A stretch of DNA of 64,000 nt. Origin: Vicinamibacteria bacterium (GTDB lineage: Bacteria > Acidobacteriota > Vicinamibacteria > Fen-336). Positions 53,351 to 64,000 of the stretch are shown here, piece after piece (positions within the stretch are counted from its first letter, which is position 1; each line of letters begins with the position of its first letter). The notes beneath the pieces were generated by a model. That model searched no databases. It worked only from the letters and a program-made list of their open reading frames with translations, and was not told the origin of the DNA. The stretch covers positions 42,840 to 106,839 of the forward strand of contig DATMML010000073.1 in the NCBI GenBank assembly GCA_035570235.1, in the 5' to 3' direction. The position numbers were made by a program, and so were the translations under genes.

Positions 53351-53797
53351 CTATCTCTCGAGGATCTCGGCTTTGCCGCCCTGAGCCGCAATCCGTTCCT
53401 GGGCCTTGGCGCTGAACCGGTGGGCGCGCACGGTCAGGGCTTTGGTTACATCTCCTTTGGCCAGGATCTTCACCCCGTCCCGCACCTTCTTGATCAGCCC
53501 CCGCTTAAGGAGGACATCGGGGGTGACGATGGTGCCGGTCTCGAAAATCTCCAGCCGATCGAGGTTGACCTCGGTGTACTCCTTGTGGTTCCGGTTGTGG
53601 AAACCCCGCTTGGGCACACGCCGGTGGAGCGGCATCTGGCCACCTTCGAACCCGTCTTTGTGGCTGAAGCCGCTGCGGCTCTTCTGGCCCTTCTCGCCAC
53701 GGCCCGAGGTCTTGCCGAGGCCGCTCCCCGGCCCCCGCCCGACCCGCTTCCGGCTGTGGGTGCTCCCCTTGGCCGGCCTAAGATTGTGCAGACCCAC
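53351..53797 (-). CDS. rplO: 50S ribosomal protein L15
   Basis: L15 is a 50S assembly protein. The 148-residue protein has the expected [20 protein letters not shown] and [20 protein letters not shown] blocks and ends in a KAEILER segment. The GTG at 53797 follows rpmD by 15 bases. Confidence 0.97.
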   Translation of the reverse strand: MGLHNLRPAKGSTHSRKRVGRGPGSGLGKTSGRGEKGQKSRSGFSHKDGFEGGQMPLHRRVPKRGFHNRNHKEYTEVNLDRLEIFETGTIVTPDVLLKRGLIKKVRDGVKILAKGDVTKALTVRAHRFSAKAQERIAAQGGKAEILER

Positions 53798-53812
53798 GCT
53801 CTCCTGCCTTCC

Positions 53813-54019
53813 TTACTCGACCACGGTCACGAGGTGGGGGACCTTTCGGACCATCCCCCGCACCATCGGCGTGTCTTGGCGCTCCACCACCTGGTGGAGG
53901 CGGCGCAAACCCAGGCCGCGCACGGTGGCCCGCTGCTTGGGCGGGCAGCCGATCACGCTACCGATCATCTTGATCTTGATCATCCCTCCCGCTTTGGCCG
54001 CTCTGGCGGTCTTGGCCAT
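53813..54019 (-). CDS. rpmD: 50S ribosomal protein L30
   Basis: L30 is a small 50S protein. From the ATG at 54019 it is 68 residues with a short basic N-terminal extension and the core IKIKMIGSVIGCPPKQRATV and GLRRLHQVVERQDTPMVRGM. A longer in-frame start at 54166 would overlap rpsE and is rejected. Confidence 0.95.
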   Translation of the reverse strand: MAKTARAAKAGGMIKIKMIGSVIGCPPKQRATVRGLGLRRLHQVVERQDTPMVRGMVRKVPHLVTVVE

Positions 54020-54029
54020 GGCTGTCCCC

Positions 54030-54596
54030 CTACTCCTGGGCGGGGGCGGGGGCAGGCGCGGGCGGGGGTGCGGCCGGCTTCCTCTCCTCCGTCCCCAGTA
54101 TTTCGGCGACCGACTTGCCGCGCAGCCGCGCCACCCGCTCCGGCTCCTTGAGACGGAGCAGGGCATCCACCGTTGCCTTCACCACGTTGTGGGCCGTGGT
54201 CGAGCCCAAGCTCTTGGTGAGGATGTTCTGGATCCCGGCCGCCGTGATCACCGCTCGCACCGGCCCCCCGGCAATGACCCCCGTGCCCTCGGCCGCGGGC
54301 TTGAGCAGCACGCTGCCGGAGCCAAAGTTCCCGGTGACGGTGTGGGGGATGGTGGCCCCCTTCTCCGTGATCGGCACCCGGACCACGTTCTTCTTGGCCG
54401 CCTCCACCCCCTTCTTGATGGCGGAGGAGACCTCGCGGGCCTTGCCCATGCCGTAGCCCACATGCCCGTGCCCATCCCCCACCACGACCAGGGCGCTGAA
54501 CGAGAGGTTCTTACCCCCCTTGACGACCTTGGTCACGCGGTTGATGGAGACCACCTGGTCTTTGAGCTCCAGGCTTTGGATGTCGATCTTGTCCAT
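54030..54596 (-). CDS. rpsE: 30S ribosomal protein S5
   Basis: S5 helps fidelity and binds near the mRNA entry. From the ATG at 54596 it is 188 residues, with [40 protein letters not shown] and a Pro/Ala-rich tail ([16 protein letters not shown]). An in-frame start at 54728 would overlap rplR and is rejected. Confidence 0.97.
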   Translation of the reverse strand: MDKIDIQSLELKDQVVSINRVTKVVKGGKNLSFSALVVVGDGHGHVGYGMGKAREVSSAIKKGVEAAKKNVVRVPITEKGATIPHTVTGNFGSGSVLLKPAAEGTGVIAGGPVRAVITAAGIQNILTKSLGSTTAHNVVKATVDALLRLKEPERVARLRGKSVAEILGTEERKPAAPPPAPAPAPAQE

Positions 54597-54648
54597 AGTT
54601 CGCGTCCTCGCTCCGGCCTCGCCAGGCCGGGTCCGGACATTCCCTTCC

Positions 54649-55014
54649 TCAGAACTGGAGTCCACCCTCCCGGGCGGCATCGGCCAGCGCCTTGATTCGT
54701 CCGTGGTACTGAAAGCCCCCGCGGTCAAAGACCACGGCGGTGACCCCCTTCTCCTTGGCCCGGTTCGCGATGAGCTGGCCTACCGCCTTGGCCGCCGCCA
54801 CATTCGAGCCCCGCTTGACACTCTCCCGCATCTCCTTGTCCAGGGAGGAGGCGGCGCACAGCGTCCGCCCGCTGTCGTCGTCGATGACCTGGACGTAGAT
54901 GTGGCTCTGGCTACGGAAGACGGCCAGGCGTGGTCGCTTGACGCTGCCCGCCACTTTCTTGCGGATGCGGGCCCGGATCCGCTGCCGGATGTCCTCTTTG
55001 GTCTTGACCTTCAT
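54649..55014 (-). CDS. rplR: 50S ribosomal protein L18
   Basis: L18 helps bring 5S rRNA into the 50S subunit. The 121-residue protein has [30 protein letters not shown] and the C-terminal [20 protein letters not shown]. It follows rplF in the spc operon. Confidence 0.97.
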   Translation of the reverse strand: MKVKTKEDIRQRIRARIRKKVAGSVKRPRLAVFRSQSHIYVQVIDDDSGRTLCAASSLDKEMRESVKRGSNVAAAKAVGQLIANRAKEKGVTAVVFDRGGFQYHGRIKALADAAREGGLQF

Positions 55015-55099
55015 TCTGCTCTCAAGGTCGAGGGCTGAAGCTTCCCCCGCACCCCTCCTGCCGCTTGCGCCGTCATGAGTTCAGCGCTCGTCTCTGTTC

Positions 55100-55657
55100 T
55101 CACTTTGCCGCCCCTGCTCCCGTCGCGCCCGCCTTACCCGCCTTCTTCTTCAGGACCTCGCCCACGTAGCGGATCCCCTTCTGCTTGTACGGGTCCGGCT
55201 TGCGCAGGTTGCGAATCTCCGCCGCCACCTGACCCACGCGCTGACGGTCGATCCCGGAGATCGTGAGGCGCGTCTGCTTGTCCACCGCGACCTTGATCCC
55301 CTCCGGAATCGGAAACACCACCGGGTGTGAGTAGCCTAGGGCGAACACGACCTTGTTGCCCTCCACCGCCGCCTTGTAGCCCACCCCTACGATGTCCAGG
55401 TCCTTGGAGAAGCCCTCGGTGACGCCCTTGATCGCGTTCTGGGCCAGGGCCCGGGCCATGCCGTGGAACGCCCGCTGCTGGCGCTCGTCGTTCGACCGCT
55501 GGCAGGCGAGCTCGCTGTCTCTGAGCACGAAGGAGATCCCAGGGGGAACCGGCGTCTCGAGCTTGCCCTTGGGCCCCTGTATCTGCAGAGAGGTCGCGGA
55601 CACCTCGACCTTCACCCCCTTGGGTACGGCGATGATCTTGCGTCCTACCCGAGACAT
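55100..55657 (-). CDS. rplF: 50S ribosomal protein L6
   Basis: L6 lies near the factor-binding site. The 185-residue protein begins MSRVGRKIIAVPKGVKVEVS, has the two L6 beta domains and the KPDPYKQKGIRYVGEVLKKK signature, then a short Ala/Gly tail. Confidence 0.98.
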   Translation of the reverse strand: MSRVGRKIIAVPKGVKVEVSATSLQIQGPKGKLETPVPPGISFVLRDSELACQRSNDERQQRAFHGMARALAQNAIKGVTEGFSKDLDIVGVGYKAAVEGNKVVFALGYSHPVVFPIPEGIKVAVDKQTRLTISGIDRQRVGQVAAEIRNLRKPDPYKQKGIRYVGEVLKKKAGKAGATGAGAAK

Positions 55658-55697
55658 CGCTGCTCCTTGCCTCCGCGTCCTCGTCGTGAGAGACGCG

Positions 55698-56096
55698 TTA
55701 CCATACGTTGCAGAGAATCTCGCCGCCCACGCCCTCGCGGGCCGCGCTGCGGCCGGTCATGAGCCCCCGGGAGGTGGACAGGATGTTGATACCGAGGCCC
55801 CCGTAGACGCGGGGGATCTGGTCCTTGCCGCAGTAGATGCGGCAGCCGGGACGGCTCACCCGCTGGAGGTCGGTGATCACCCGCTCCATGCCCGGCCCGT
55901 ACTTCAGGTAGATCCGGAGCATGCCTTGCTTCTCATCCTCGATGCTCTTGAAGTTCGCGATGTAACCCTCGTCCTTGAGGATACGCGCGATCTCGGCCTT
56001 GAGCTTGGAGGCGGGCACGTCCACCTTGGGCAGCTTGGCCCGGACCCCGTTCCGGATCCGGCTGATCATGTCCGCGACAGGATCGGTCATGTTCAT
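55698..56096 (-). CDS. rpsH: 30S ribosomal protein S8
   Basis: S8 is a primary 16S rRNA binder and a known spc-operon repressor in enterobacteria. The 132-residue protein has DPVADMISRIRNGVRAK and the STSRGLMTGRSAAREGVGGE end motif. Confidence 0.98.
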   Translation of the reverse strand: MNMTDPVADMISRIRNGVRAKLPKVDVPASKLKAEIARILKDEGYIANFKSIEDEKQGMLRIYLKYGPGMERVITDLQRVSRPGCRIYCGKDQIPRVYGGLGINILSTSRGLMTGRSAAREGVGGEILCNVW

Positions 56097-56117
56097 CTGT
56101 TTACCTCCCGGGCCCCT

Positions 56118-56303
56118 TCACCAGCTCGCCTTGATCACGCCGGGGATGTCCCCGGACAGGGCCAGCTGGCGGAAGCAGATGCGGCACAGCTCGAACTTCC
56201 TCAGGTAGCCACGGGGCCGGCCGCAGCGGCGGCAGCGCGTGTATCGGCGGACTTCGAACTTCGGCTTCCGCTTGGCCTTGGCAATGAGAGACAGCTTCGC
56301 CAC
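56118..56303 (-). CDS. rpsN: 30S ribosomal protein S14, zinc-binding type
   Basis: This is the short type-Z S14, 61 residues, with the zinc cysteines in [20 protein letters not shown]. The GTG at 56303 starts [20 protein letters not shown]. Confidence 0.97.
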   Translation of the reverse strand: MAKLSLIAKAKRKPKFEVRRYTRCRRCGRPRGYLRKFELCRICFRQLALSGDIPGVIKASW

Positions 56304-56316
56304 TACTCCTCCCTCC

Positions 56317-56862
56317 TCACTGGTGCCGGAACGGCATCCCCAAGTAGGCGAGGAGGAGCTTCGACTCCTCGTCCGTCCGGGCCGTGGTCACAAAAGTCAC
56401 GTTCATGCCCCGGAGCTTGTCGACCTTGGCATAGTCGACCTCGGGGAAGATGATCTGGTCCTTGAGGCCCAGGGTGTAGTTTCCCCGGCCGTCAAAGGAG
56501 TTGCCCGGCAGACCCCGGAAATCGCGCATCCGGGGCAGGGCAACGTTCACCAGGCGGTCCACGAACTCGTACATGCGGTCTCCGCGCAGGGTGACGGTGG
56601 CCGCGATGGGCATCCCCTGGCGCAGTTTGAAGGCAGCGATGGACTTGCGGGAGCGGCGGATCGCCGGCTTCTGGCCCGTGATCTTTCCGAGCTCCTCCAT
56701 GGCCGCGTCCAAGAGCTTGATGTTCTGGGTGGCCTCTCCGACCCCCATGTTCACAACCACCTTCTTGAGGCGGGGCACCGCCATCACGTTGGGGTACTGC
56801 CGCTCCTTCATCAGACGCGGCACGATCTCCTTCGCGTAGGCTTCCTTGATTCGGGCGCTCAT
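56317..56862 (-). CDS. rplE: 50S ribosomal protein L5
   Basis: L5 binds 5S rRNA and contacts P-site tRNA and S13. The 181-residue protein has [40 protein letters not shown] and [20 protein letters not shown]. Its ATG overlaps the rplX stop (ATGA). Confidence 0.98.
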   Translation of the reverse strand: MSARIKEAYAKEIVPRLMKERQYPNVMAVPRLKKVVVNMGVGEATQNIKLLDAAMEELGKITGQKPAIRRSRKSIAAFKLRQGMPIAATVTLRGDRMYEFVDRLVNVALPRMRDFRGLPGNSFDGRGNYTLGLKDQIIFPEVDYAKVDKLRGMNVTFVTTARTDEESKLLLAYLGMPFRHQ

Positions 56863-57203
56863 TTGTCCAGCACCTCACCGGTGCGACGGCTGACCCGGAC
56901 CTTGCGGCCGTCGGTCAGGATCTTGAAACCGATTCGCGTCCTCTTGTCGTCGTCGGGGGAGACCACCATCACGTTGGAAACGTGGATGGGGGCTTCCCGT
57001 TCCGCGATACCGCCCTTGATGTTCCGCTGGGGGTTGGGCTTGGTGTGCTTCTTGATGAAACCCACCCCCTGCACAATGACTCGGCTCTTCTCCCGGAAGA
57101 CCTTCAGGATCTTCCCTCGCTTCCCCGCGTCCTTCCCGGAGAGAACCTCCACCAGATCGTTCTTCTTCAGCCGGATCCGCACGCGGGGGCTCGGCTTCCT
57201 CAT
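56859..57203 (-). CDS. rplX: 50S ribosomal protein L24
   Basis: L24 starts 50S assembly. The 114-residue protein from the ATG at 57203 has the KOW region [20 protein letters not shown] and [20 protein letters not shown]. Its reading frame could be extended to 57521, but that part lies in rplN and is rejected. Confidence 0.97.
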   Translation of the reverse strand: MRKPSPRVRIRLKKNDLVEVLSGKDAGKRGKILKVFREKSRVIVQGVGFIKKHTKPNPQRNIKGGIAEREAPIHVSNVMVVSPDDDKRTRIGFKILTDGRKVRVSRRTGEVLDK

Positions 57204-57205
57204 GC

Positions 57206-57580
57206 TCACAGCACCTCCGGAGCCAGGGAGATGATCTTCATGAACCTCTTGTCCCTCAGCTCGCGCGCCACCGGTCCGAAGACGCGCGTCCCCACCGGCT
57301 CCCCCGCTTCGTTGATGAGCACGGCTGCGTTGCGGTCGAAGCGGATGTAGGAGCCGTCGCGCCGGCGCTGCTCCTTCCGGCAACGCACGATCACCGCCTT
57401 CACCACCTTGCCTTTGCGCACGGGTTCGGGGGCGTCGGGGGCCGACTCCTTGACGTTGGCCGTGATGACGTCGCCCAGGCCCGCATAGCGGCCCGTGGAA
57501 CCGCCGATAGGCAGGATGCACGAGATCTTGCGGGCGCCGGAGTTGTCGGCTACCTCGAGAATCGTGCGCATCTGGATCAT
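57206..57580 (-). CDS. rplN: 50S ribosomal protein L14
   Basis: L14 contacts the 30S subunit at bridge B8. The 124-residue protein begins [20 protein letters not shown] and has [20 protein letters not shown] and [20 protein letters not shown]. Confidence 0.98.
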   Translation of the reverse strand: MIQMRTILEVADNSGARKISCILPIGGSTGRYAGLGDVITANVKESAPDAPEPVRKGKVVKAVIVRCRKEQRRRDGSYIRFDRNAAVLINEAGEPVGTRVFGPVARELRDKRFMKIISLAPEVL

Positions 57581-57599
57581 GTTGTTCTCTCCCCCGCCC

Positions 57600-57905
57600 T
57601 CAGACCTCGGCTGTTCCGGCCGCGTCCTCTTCGGGCAAGATCGCCTTGCCCAGGATCTCTTCTACGCGCCAGCGCTTGTGCTTGGAGAGGGGGCGGGTCT
57701 CCACGATGCGTACCCGGTCGCCCCGCGCGGCGCCCTTTTCGTCGTGGGCCATGAAGGTCGAGGTGCGCTTGATGGTCTTGCGGTAGACGGGGTGCCGAAC
57801 CAAGCGCTCCACCGCCACCACGACCGTCTTCTGCATCTTGGCCCGCACCACCACCCCCACCTGCTCGCTCCGCCGCCGGAGAGGGGGCTGGTTCTTTTCC
57901 GTCAT
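57600..57905 (-). CDS. rpsQ: 30S ribosomal protein S17
   Basis: S17 is a primary rRNA-binding protein. The 101-residue protein has the OB-fold blocks [20 protein letters not shown] and [20 protein letters not shown] and a short acidic tail. Its ATG overlaps the rpmC stop (ATGA). Confidence 0.97.
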   Translation of the reverse strand: MTEKNQPPLRRRSEQVGVVVRAKMQKTVVVAVERLVRHPVYRKTIKRTSTFMAHDEKGAARGDRVRIVETRPLSKHKRWRVEEILGKAILPEEDAAGTAEV

Positions 57906-58096
57906 CGTGTCACCTGCTTCTCCTTGAGGACGGTCTTGACCCGGGCGATGTCACGCCGGGTAGCCCGGAGCTTCAGGGCGTTGTCGAGCTGGCCGAGCGA
58001 CTTTTGGAAGCGCAGCCGGAAGAGCTGCTCCTGCAGCTCCTTCTCCTTGTGGCGGAGCTCGTCCAACCCCATCTCGCGGATCTGGTCGGGTTTCAC
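57902..58096 (-). CDS. rpmC: 50S ribosomal protein L29
   Basis: L29 lies near the tunnel exit, a docking site for SRP and trigger factor. The 64-residue helical hairpin has [20 protein letters not shown]. The GTG at 58096 overlaps the rplP stop (GTGA). Confidence 0.96.
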   Translation of the reverse strand: MKPDQIREMGLDELRHKEKELQEQLFRLRFQKSLGQLDNALKLRATRRDIARVKTVLKEKQVTR

Positions 58097-58515
58097 CCTG
58101 CCACCCCCTCCTGACGGGTGACGAAGCGGGTCTTTATCGAGAGCTTGTGGGCGGCCAGGCGCAGGGCCTCGCGGGCGTCCGCCTCCGGCACCCCCTCCAT
58201 CTCGTACAGGATGCGACCCGGCTTCACCACCATCACCCAGGACTCGGGCGCGCCCTTACCCTTGCCCATGCGGGTCTCCTGGGGCTTCTTGGTGACGGGC
58301 TTGTCCGGGAACATTCGGATCCAGATCCGGCCGTTCCGCTTGATGAAGCGGGTGATCGCGATGCGGCCCGCCTCGATCTCCCGCTGGCTCACCCATCCGC
58401 ACTCCATGGCCTTGAGGCCGTAGTCCCCGAAATCCACCCGGGACCCCGACCAGGCCTTGCCCTTCATCCGGCCCCGCTGCTGCTTTCTGAACTTCACCTT
58501 CTTGGGCATGAGCAT
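58093..58515 (-). CDS. rplP: 50S ribosomal protein L16
   Basis: L16 contacts the A-site tRNA. The 140-residue protein begins [20 protein letters not shown] and has [20 protein letters not shown], all as expected. Confidence 0.98.
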   Translation of the reverse strand: MLMPKKVKFRKQQRGRMKGKAWSGSRVDFGDYGLKAMECGWVSQREIEAGRIAITRFIKRNGRIWIRMFPDKPVTKKPQETRMGKGKGAPESWVMVVKPGRILYEMEGVPEADAREALRLAAHKLSIKTRFVTRQEGVAG

Positions 58516-58530
58516 GGCGAACCACCCTAC

Positions 58531-59178
58531 CTACAGCCCCTTCGAGGGCTTTAGCGCGTCCAGCTCGCCCTTGTAGATCCAGGTCTTCACCCCGATCTGG
58601 CCGAAGCTGGTCCGGGCCTCGTGGAACCCGTAGTCGATGTCCGCCCGCAGCGTGTGCAGGGGAAGCTGGCCGTGCAGGTACCACTCCGAGCGCGCGATCT
58701 CCGCCCCATTGAGGCGGCCGGAGACCCGCACCTTGATCCCCTTGGCCCCGAAGCGTAGCGCGGCGTCCACCGCCTTCCGCATGGCGCGCCGGAAGGCGAT
58801 GCGCTTCTCCAGCTGGAGGGCCACCGACTCTGACACGAGCTGGGCGTCGAGCTCCGGCTTGAGGATCTCCTGGATGTTGATGAAGACCTCCTTGCCCGTC
58901 TTCTTCTGGATCTCCTGCTTCAGCTTGTCCACTTCCTGACCCTTGCGCCCGATGATGATCCCGGGCCGGGAGGTGTAGATGCTGATCTTGAGCTTGTTGG
59001 CGGCCCGCTCCACCTCCACCCGGGAGACCCCAGCGTGGCTGAAGCGCTTCTTCAGATCCTTCTTGAGGACCAGGTCCTCGTGCAGGAGGTTCGCGTAGTC
59101 CTTCTCCGCGTACCAACGGCTCCGCCAGGTCTTGTTGAATCCCAGCCGGAACCCGATGGGATGGACTTTCTGACCCAT
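58531..59178 (-). CDS. rpsC: 30S ribosomal protein S3
   Basis: S3 forms part of the mRNA entry helicase. The 215-residue protein has the KH domain with [20 protein letters not shown] and the C-terminal [17 protein letters not shown] block ([20 protein letters not shown]). Confidence 0.98.
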   Translation of the reverse strand: MGQKVHPIGFRLGFNKTWRSRWYAEKDYANLLHEDLVLKKDLKKRFSHAGVSRVEVERAANKLKISIYTSRPGIIIGRKGQEVDKLKQEIQKKTGKEVFINIQEILKPELDAQLVSESVALQLEKRIAFRRAMRKAVDAALRFGAKGIKVRVSGRLNGAEIARSEWYLHGQLPLHTLRADIDYGFHEARTSFGQIGVKTWIYKGELDALKPSKGL

Positions 59179-59181
59179 GGG

Positions 59182-59541
59182 CTACTTCTCCTTCTCGGCC
59201 ACGTGGACGGTGACGTGGGCTGAGCGCTTGATGACCTGGTAGGCCCGGCCCATGGGGGCCGGCCGGACCCGTTTCTGGGAGGGTCCCTGGCCCGCGTAGC
59301 AGGCCCGGACCACGAGGTCGTCCTCGTCCAAGCGCCGCTTGTGGTTCTTGTCCGCAACGTGCACCGCGTTGGCAATGGCCGAGCGCAGAGTCTTCTCGAT
59401 CTCCCGCGCCACCGATTTCTTGGTGAAGCGCAGGATGGAGAGGGCCTCGCTCGCCTTCTTGCCCCGGATAAGGTCCAGGACGAGCTTCGCCTTCTGGGCC
59501 GATGTCCTGACGTACTTGGATGTGGCGCGTACCTCGAGCAT
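59182..59541 (-). CDS. rplV: 50S ribosomal protein L22
   Basis: L22 lines the exit tunnel. The 119-residue protein has the opening ATSKYVRTSAQKAKLVLDLI and the tunnel-loop region GQGPSQKRVRPAPMGRAYQV. Confidence 0.98.
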   Translation of the reverse strand: MLEVRATSKYVRTSAQKAKLVLDLIRGKKASEALSILRFTKKSVAREIEKTLRSAIANAVHVADKNHKRRLDEDDLVVRACYAGQGPSQKRVRPAPMGRAYQVIKRSAHVTVHVAEKEK

Positions 59542-59550
59542 GGTCTTTTC

Positions 59551-59886
59551 CTAGGGCTTGGCGGGGGCGGGGGCCGGGGCAGCCCCGGGCGCGCCGGGAC
59601 CACCCGCCAGCTTGGCGACCTTCTCCACCTTGGAGGAATGGCCCTTGAACTGACGGGTGGGCGAAAACTCCCCCAGCTTGTGCCCCACCATGTTCTCGGT
59701 GATGTAGACGGGGATGAACTTCTTGCCGTTGTAGACGGCCAGGGTGTGGCCCACCATCTCGGGGGTGATGGTGGAGCGCCGCGACCAGGTCTTCACTACT
59801 TTGCGGTCGTTGGCAGCGTTCATTTGCTCGATCTTCTTGAGGAGGTGATCGTCGACGAACGGGCCCTTCTTCAGCGATCGTGCCAT
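59551..59886 (-). CDS. rpsS: 30S ribosomal protein S19
   Basis: S19 binds the 30S head with S13. The 111-residue protein begins [20 protein letters not shown] and keeps [20 protein letters not shown] and [16 protein letters not shown], then a Pro/Ala tail that lengthens it beyond about 92 residues. Confidence 0.97.
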   Translation of the reverse strand: MARSLKKGPFVDDHLLKKIEQMNAANDRKVVKTWSRRSTITPEMVGHTLAVYNGKKFIPVYITENMVGHKLGEFSPTRQFKGHSSKVEKVAKLAGGPGAPGAAPAPAPAKP

Positions 59887-59888
59887 GT

Positions 59889-60710
59889 CTACCTGCGCCT
59901 CTTGACGATGAACTTCTGGGTCCGCTTGTTGTTGCGGGTCTTGTACCCCTTGGTGGGCTTGCCCCAGGGCGTCACCGGGTGTCGACCACCGGAGGTCTTA
60001 CCCTCACCGCCGCCGTGGGGATGATCCACGGGGTTCATCGACACTCCCCGGTTGTGGGGCCGACGGCCCCCCCAGCGGGTTCGCCCGGCCTTCCCCACGG
60101 AGACGTTCTTGTGGTCGATGTTGCCCACCTGACCCACGGTGGCCCGGCACTCCACGTGGACGTTGCGCAGCTCGCCGGAGGGGAGCTTGACCTGCGCGTA
60201 GTCCGCCTCCTTGGCCACCAGCTGAGCGGCCGCCCCCGCGCTCCTCACCATCTGGCCGCCCTTGCCCTGGCGGAGCTCGATGTTGTGGATCATGGTGCCG
60301 GCGGGGATCATGCGCAGGGGGAGGCAGTTGCCGGGAAGGATGTCCGCGCCTTCCCCCGCCACCACCGTCTGCCCTACCTTCATGCCCTCCGGGGCCAGAA
60401 TGTAGCGCTTCTCGCCGTCCTGGTAGTGCAGGAGGGCCAGGCGGGCCGAACGGTTGGGGTCGTACTCGATGGCCGCGACCCGGGCCGGGATGTCCTGCTT
60501 GTCCCGCCGGAAGTCCACAATGCGGTAACGCTGCTTGTGGCCCCCCCCGATGAAGCGGACGCTGATCCGCCCCCGGTTGTCCCGGCCCCCCGTGCGCCTC
60601 TTGGGCTCGGTGAGGCCCTTCTCCGGGTGGTCCTTGGTGATCTCCTCGAAGGTGAGGGTGGTCATGAAGCGACGACCGGGCGAAGTCGGATTGTATTGCT
60701 TGAGTGCCAT
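59889..60710 (-). CDS. rplB: 50S ribosomal protein L2
   Basis: L2 is needed for peptidyl transferase assembly and subunit joining. The 273-residue protein has [24 protein letters not shown] block, [18 protein letters not shown], and the C-terminal [20 protein letters not shown] motif. Confidence 0.99.
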   Translation of the reverse strand: MALKQYNPTSPGRRFMTTLTFEEITKDHPEKGLTEPKRRTGGRDNRGRISVRFIGGGHKQRYRIVDFRRDKQDIPARVAAIEYDPNRSARLALLHYQDGEKRYILAPEGMKVGQTVVAGEGADILPGNCLPLRMIPAGTMIHNIELRQGKGGQMVRSAGAAAQLVAKEADYAQVKLPSGELRNVHVECRATVGQVGNIDHKNVSVGKAGRTRWGGRRPHNRGVSMNPVDHPHGGGEGKTSGGRHPVTPWGKPTKGYKTRNNKRTQKFIVKRRR

Positions 60711-60721
60711 GTCTCCGGTCC

Positions 60722-61015
60722 TCAGGCCTGCTCGAAGAACTCGATCATCTTCTCGCCCTTCTTCAGGACCACGTAGGCCTTCTTCCAGTCGGGCCGCTTG
60801 CCCGCGGAGCGACGCTGACGCTTCACCTTGCCGTGGACGTTGGCCACCCGCACGTCCGCGATCTTGACGCTGAAGAGAGCCTCCACCGCCTTCTTGATCT
60901 CGGGCTTTGTGGCATCCCGGTGCACTTCGAAGCAGAGCGTGTTCTGGGTCTCCTTCAAGTTGGTGGACTTCTCGGTGACAAGGGGACGCCGGATCACCTC
61001 GTAGATCGATTTCAT
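60722..61015 (-). CDS. rplW: 50S ribosomal protein L23
   Basis: L23 sits at the tunnel exit and binds SRP and trigger factor. The 97-residue protein has [20 protein letters not shown] and the typical [20 protein letters not shown] loop. Its ATG overlaps the rplD stop (ATGA). Confidence 0.97.
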   Translation of the reverse strand: MKSIYEVIRRPLVTEKSTNLKETQNTLCFEVHRDATKPEIKKAVEALFSVKIADVRVANVHGKVKRQRRSAGKRPDWKKAYVVLKKGEKMIEFFEQA

Positions 61016-61734
61016 GGCGTGAGCCGCTCCTCCAACTTGTCCAAGGCCTCCTGGGAGACGAGCACGTGCCGACAGTCGAGGACGTCGTAGGCGGTGAGAT
61101 GGGTGTCCGCCACCACCTTGAGGCCGGGAATGTTCCGCCCGGAGAGCACGAGGGCGTCGGCCGGCTGGTGGTCCACGAGCACCGTCTTGCCCACCGCCCC
61201 CAACCTGTCCAGCAGCCCCTTCAGCTCCTTGGTCTTCGGTACCTCGATGGGGAAGGCCTCGACCACGCGCAGCGCACCCTCTTTGACGCGCTGGGTGAGC
61301 GCGGAGCGCAGGGCCGCCGCCCGTGCCTTCTTGGGCATCGAGTACGAGTAGTCGCGGGGAACGGGTCCGAACACGGTGCCCCCGTGGCGCCAGAGGGGGG
61401 TCCGGATCTCGCCCACCCGGGCCCGGCCCGTGCCCTTCTGACGCCAGGGCTTGCGCCCGGAGCCCGAGACCAGGGCCCGGTTCTTCGTCATGTGGGTTCC
61501 GGCCCGCCCTCCCGCCCGGTACTGCTTCACCGCCTCGTAGATGAGGTGGGAGTTGACCTTCACCGCAAAGACCTGGGGGGAGAGCTTGACGTCACCCACC
61601 TTCTTGTTCTCGGCGTTCACGACCTCGATGGTGGAGTGGTCGGCAGGGGCCGTCTTGGGCGCGGCCGCCTCTGGAGCTCTGGCCTTCGTCTTCGCCTTCG
61701 CCTTGGCCGCCGGTTTTTGCTTTTTCTCGGCCAT
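61012..61734 (-). CDS. rplD: 50S ribosomal protein L4
   Basis: L4 lines the tunnel and can feedback-regulate the S10 operon in enterobacteria. The 240-residue protein has [24 protein letters not shown] block and [20 protein letters not shown], with an extra Lys/Ala/Pro-rich N-terminal extension of about 35 residues not usual in the family. Confidence 0.97.
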   Translation of the reverse strand: MAEKKQKPAAKAKAKTKARAPEAAAPKTAPADHSTIEVVNAENKKVGDVKLSPQVFAVKVNSHLIYEAVKQYRAGGRAGTHMTKNRALVSGSGRKPWRQKGTGRARVGEIRTPLWRHGGTVFGPVPRDYSYSMPKKARAAALRSALTQRVKEGALRVVEAFPIEVPKTKELKGLLDRLGAVGKTVLVDHQPADALVLSGRNIPGLKVVADTHLTAYDVLDCRHVLVSQEALDKLEERLTP

Positions 61735-61739
61735 GGTTG

Positions 61740-62372
61740 CTATGCCTTCTTCTTGTGGATGACCAAGTAGCCGCCGCCTGCCCCCGGCACCGACCCGTTC
61801 AGGACCATGATGTTGTTCCCGGCGTCCACCCGAACCACGGTGAGGTTGCGTACCGTGACCCGGTCCGCGCCCATGTGCCCGCCCGCCCTCATCCCTTTCA
61901 GCACGCGGGAGGGGAAAGCGGAAGCCCCGATAGAACCGGGGGCACGGTGGAACATGGAGCCGTGGGTCGCGGCGCCGCCCCGGAAGTGGTGGCGCTTCAC
62001 CACGCCCTGGAAGCCCTTCCCCTTGCTGAGCCCGGTCACGCTCACGCTGTCCCCGGGGGCGAAGAGCTCGACCGAGATTTTGTCTCCCACCTTGACCTCG
62101 GCCCCCTCCTCCACCGGGAACTCCTTGACCACCCGGCAGGGCGGGATCCCCGCCTTGTCAAAGTGGCCCTTCATGGCCTTGGTCACCTTCTTGACCTTGC
62201 GCCGCTCCACGAGCCCGACCTGGACACCGGAATAGCCGTCCTTGGCCTTGGACTTGCGCTGCACGACCACGCAGGGACCGGCCTCGATGACGGTGACGGG
62301 GATGGCGCGGCCATCCTCCGCGTACACCTGGGTCATGCCCACCTTGCGCCCGATGATTCCCTGCACTGACAT
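61740..62372 (-). CDS. rplC: 50S ribosomal protein L3
   Basis: L3 is one of the first 50S assembly proteins. The 210-residue protein begins with [20 protein letters not shown] and has [20 protein letters not shown] and [20 protein letters not shown]. Confidence 0.98.
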   Translation of the reverse strand: MSVQGIIGRKVGMTQVYAEDGRAIPVTVIEAGPCVVVQRKSKAKDGYSGVQVGLVERRKVKKVTKAMKGHFDKAGIPPCRVVKEFPVEEGAEVKVGDKISVELFAPGDSVSVTGLSKGKGFQGVVKRHHFRGGAATHGSMFHRAPGSIGASAFPSRVLKGMRAGGHMGADRVTVRNLTVVRVDAGNNIMVLNGSVPGAGGGYLVIHKKKA

Positions 62373-62429
62373 CTCTCTTGCCTCTTCTTCTGCGCTCGCG
62401 GCCGCCCGCTAAAGCGCCTCGGGCCGCCG

Positions 62430-62762
62430 CTACTTGGCGTGCTCCTTGCCGAAAGCCTTGATCTCCACGTCCACGCCCGCGGGCAGATCCAGCTTCATGA
62501 GAGCGTCCACGGTCTGCGGAGTGGGCTCGAAGATGTCGAGGAGCCGCTTGTGGGTGCGGATCTCAAACTGCTCCCGGCTCTTCTTGTCCACGTGGGGCGA
62601 GCGGAGGGCGGTCCAGCGGTTCTTGACCGTGGGCAGGGGGATCGGTCCCGCCACCCGCGCCCCCGTCCGCTTGGCGGTGTCCACGATCTCGCCGGTGGAT
62701 TGGTCCAGGATCCGGTAGTCATAGGCCTTGAGCCGGATCCGGATCTTCTCGTTCAGCATCAT
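62430..62762 (-). CDS. rpsJ: 30S ribosomal protein S10
   Basis: S10 is part of the 30S head and also works with NusB in antitermination. The 110-residue protein has [20 protein letters not shown] and [20 protein letters not shown]. It starts the S10 operon, just after tuf; two consecutive ATGs (62762 and 62759) are possible. Confidence 0.98.
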   Translation of the reverse strand: MMLNEKIRIRLKAYDYRILDQSTGEIVDTAKRTGARVAGPIPLPTVKNRWTALRSPHVDKKSREQFEIRTHKRLLDIFEPTPQTVDALMKLDLPAGVDVEIKAFGKEHAK

Positions 62763-62795
62763 GAGTGGTTTACCCGCTTACCTTTTAGGTCCGCC

Positions 62796-63992
<1,197 letters not shown>

Positions 63993-64000
63993 GCTGTTCC

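Overview
This is a 64 kb, very GC-rich bacterial chromosomal segment with dense, mostly minus-strand coding, many start/stop overlaps of the GTGA/ATGA type and frequent GTG/TTG starts. I see no integrase, transposase, phage gene, CRISPR array, tRNA or rRNA, so this is core chromosome. The gene content suggests a high-GC Acidobacteriota-like lineage: an ffh-rpsP-khpA-rimM-trmD-rplS-rnhB run, TonB C-terminal-domain proteins, FHA/VWA proteins, a kinase-like fold fused to TonB, DUF4097 proteins and an orphan PilMNOP set. That placement is inferred from gene content and style; the class is not determined.

Region 1 (1-21050, minus strand) is a long housekeeping run. From its distal to its proximal end it holds rnhB, rplS, trmD, rimM, khpA, rpsP and ffh (with a good sigma-70 type promoter at 4398-4426); a cyclic-nucleotide-binding-fold protein; riboflavin genes ribBA, ribE and ribD; ftsY; a roadblock protein; a TPR protein; an HD-GYP protein; an FHA-GAF-adenylate cyclase; gpsA, plsY, thpR, cinA and pgpA; an NFACT (RqcH-like) protein; and an RDD membrane protein with a small membrane protein. 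Region 2 (21232-28064) has an NtrY/NtrX-like two-component pair, a VWA-TM-zinc-ribbon-FHA protein, nrdR and a flippase-like membrane protein. Region 3 (27894-31469, plus) is a tightly coupled envelope-response-like module: ECF sigma factor, zf-HC2 anti-sigma factor, two LiaF/DUF5668-like membrane proteins and a DUF4097 repeat protein. Region 4 (31603-35134) holds purC, a 66-residue stand-alone Fis-type DNA-binding protein, and groES-groEL behind a sigma-70 promoter flanked by two CIRCE-like half sites.

Region 5 (35200-47069) is the most lineage-specific part. It holds a secreted unknown protein, a pseudokinase fused to a TonB C-terminal domain, a His/Gly- and Tyr-rich PEGA protein, a predicted exported zinc-protease-like protein, a PilMNOP-like operon ending in a 37-residue membrane peptide, a divergent EF-G paralogue and a secreted protein with three TonB-like domains. 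Region 6 (47083-63992, minus) is the classic tuf-S10-spc-alpha cluster from tuf to rplQ. It includes a very divergent IF-1 and a small rpmJ whose GTG start overlaps the infA stop.

Functionally, regions 1 and 6 supply translation, co-translational targeting (Ffh, FtsY, SecY), rescue (NFACT) and phospholipid synthesis. Regions 2, 3 and 5 supply signalling and envelope functions. The most interesting points are the split CIRCE around the groESL promoter, the pseudokinase-TonB fusion, the ECF/anti-sigma/DUF4097 operon, the divergent IF-1 and EF-G paralogue, and the stand-alone Fis domain that resembles the C-terminus of the NtrX-like regulator in the same window.
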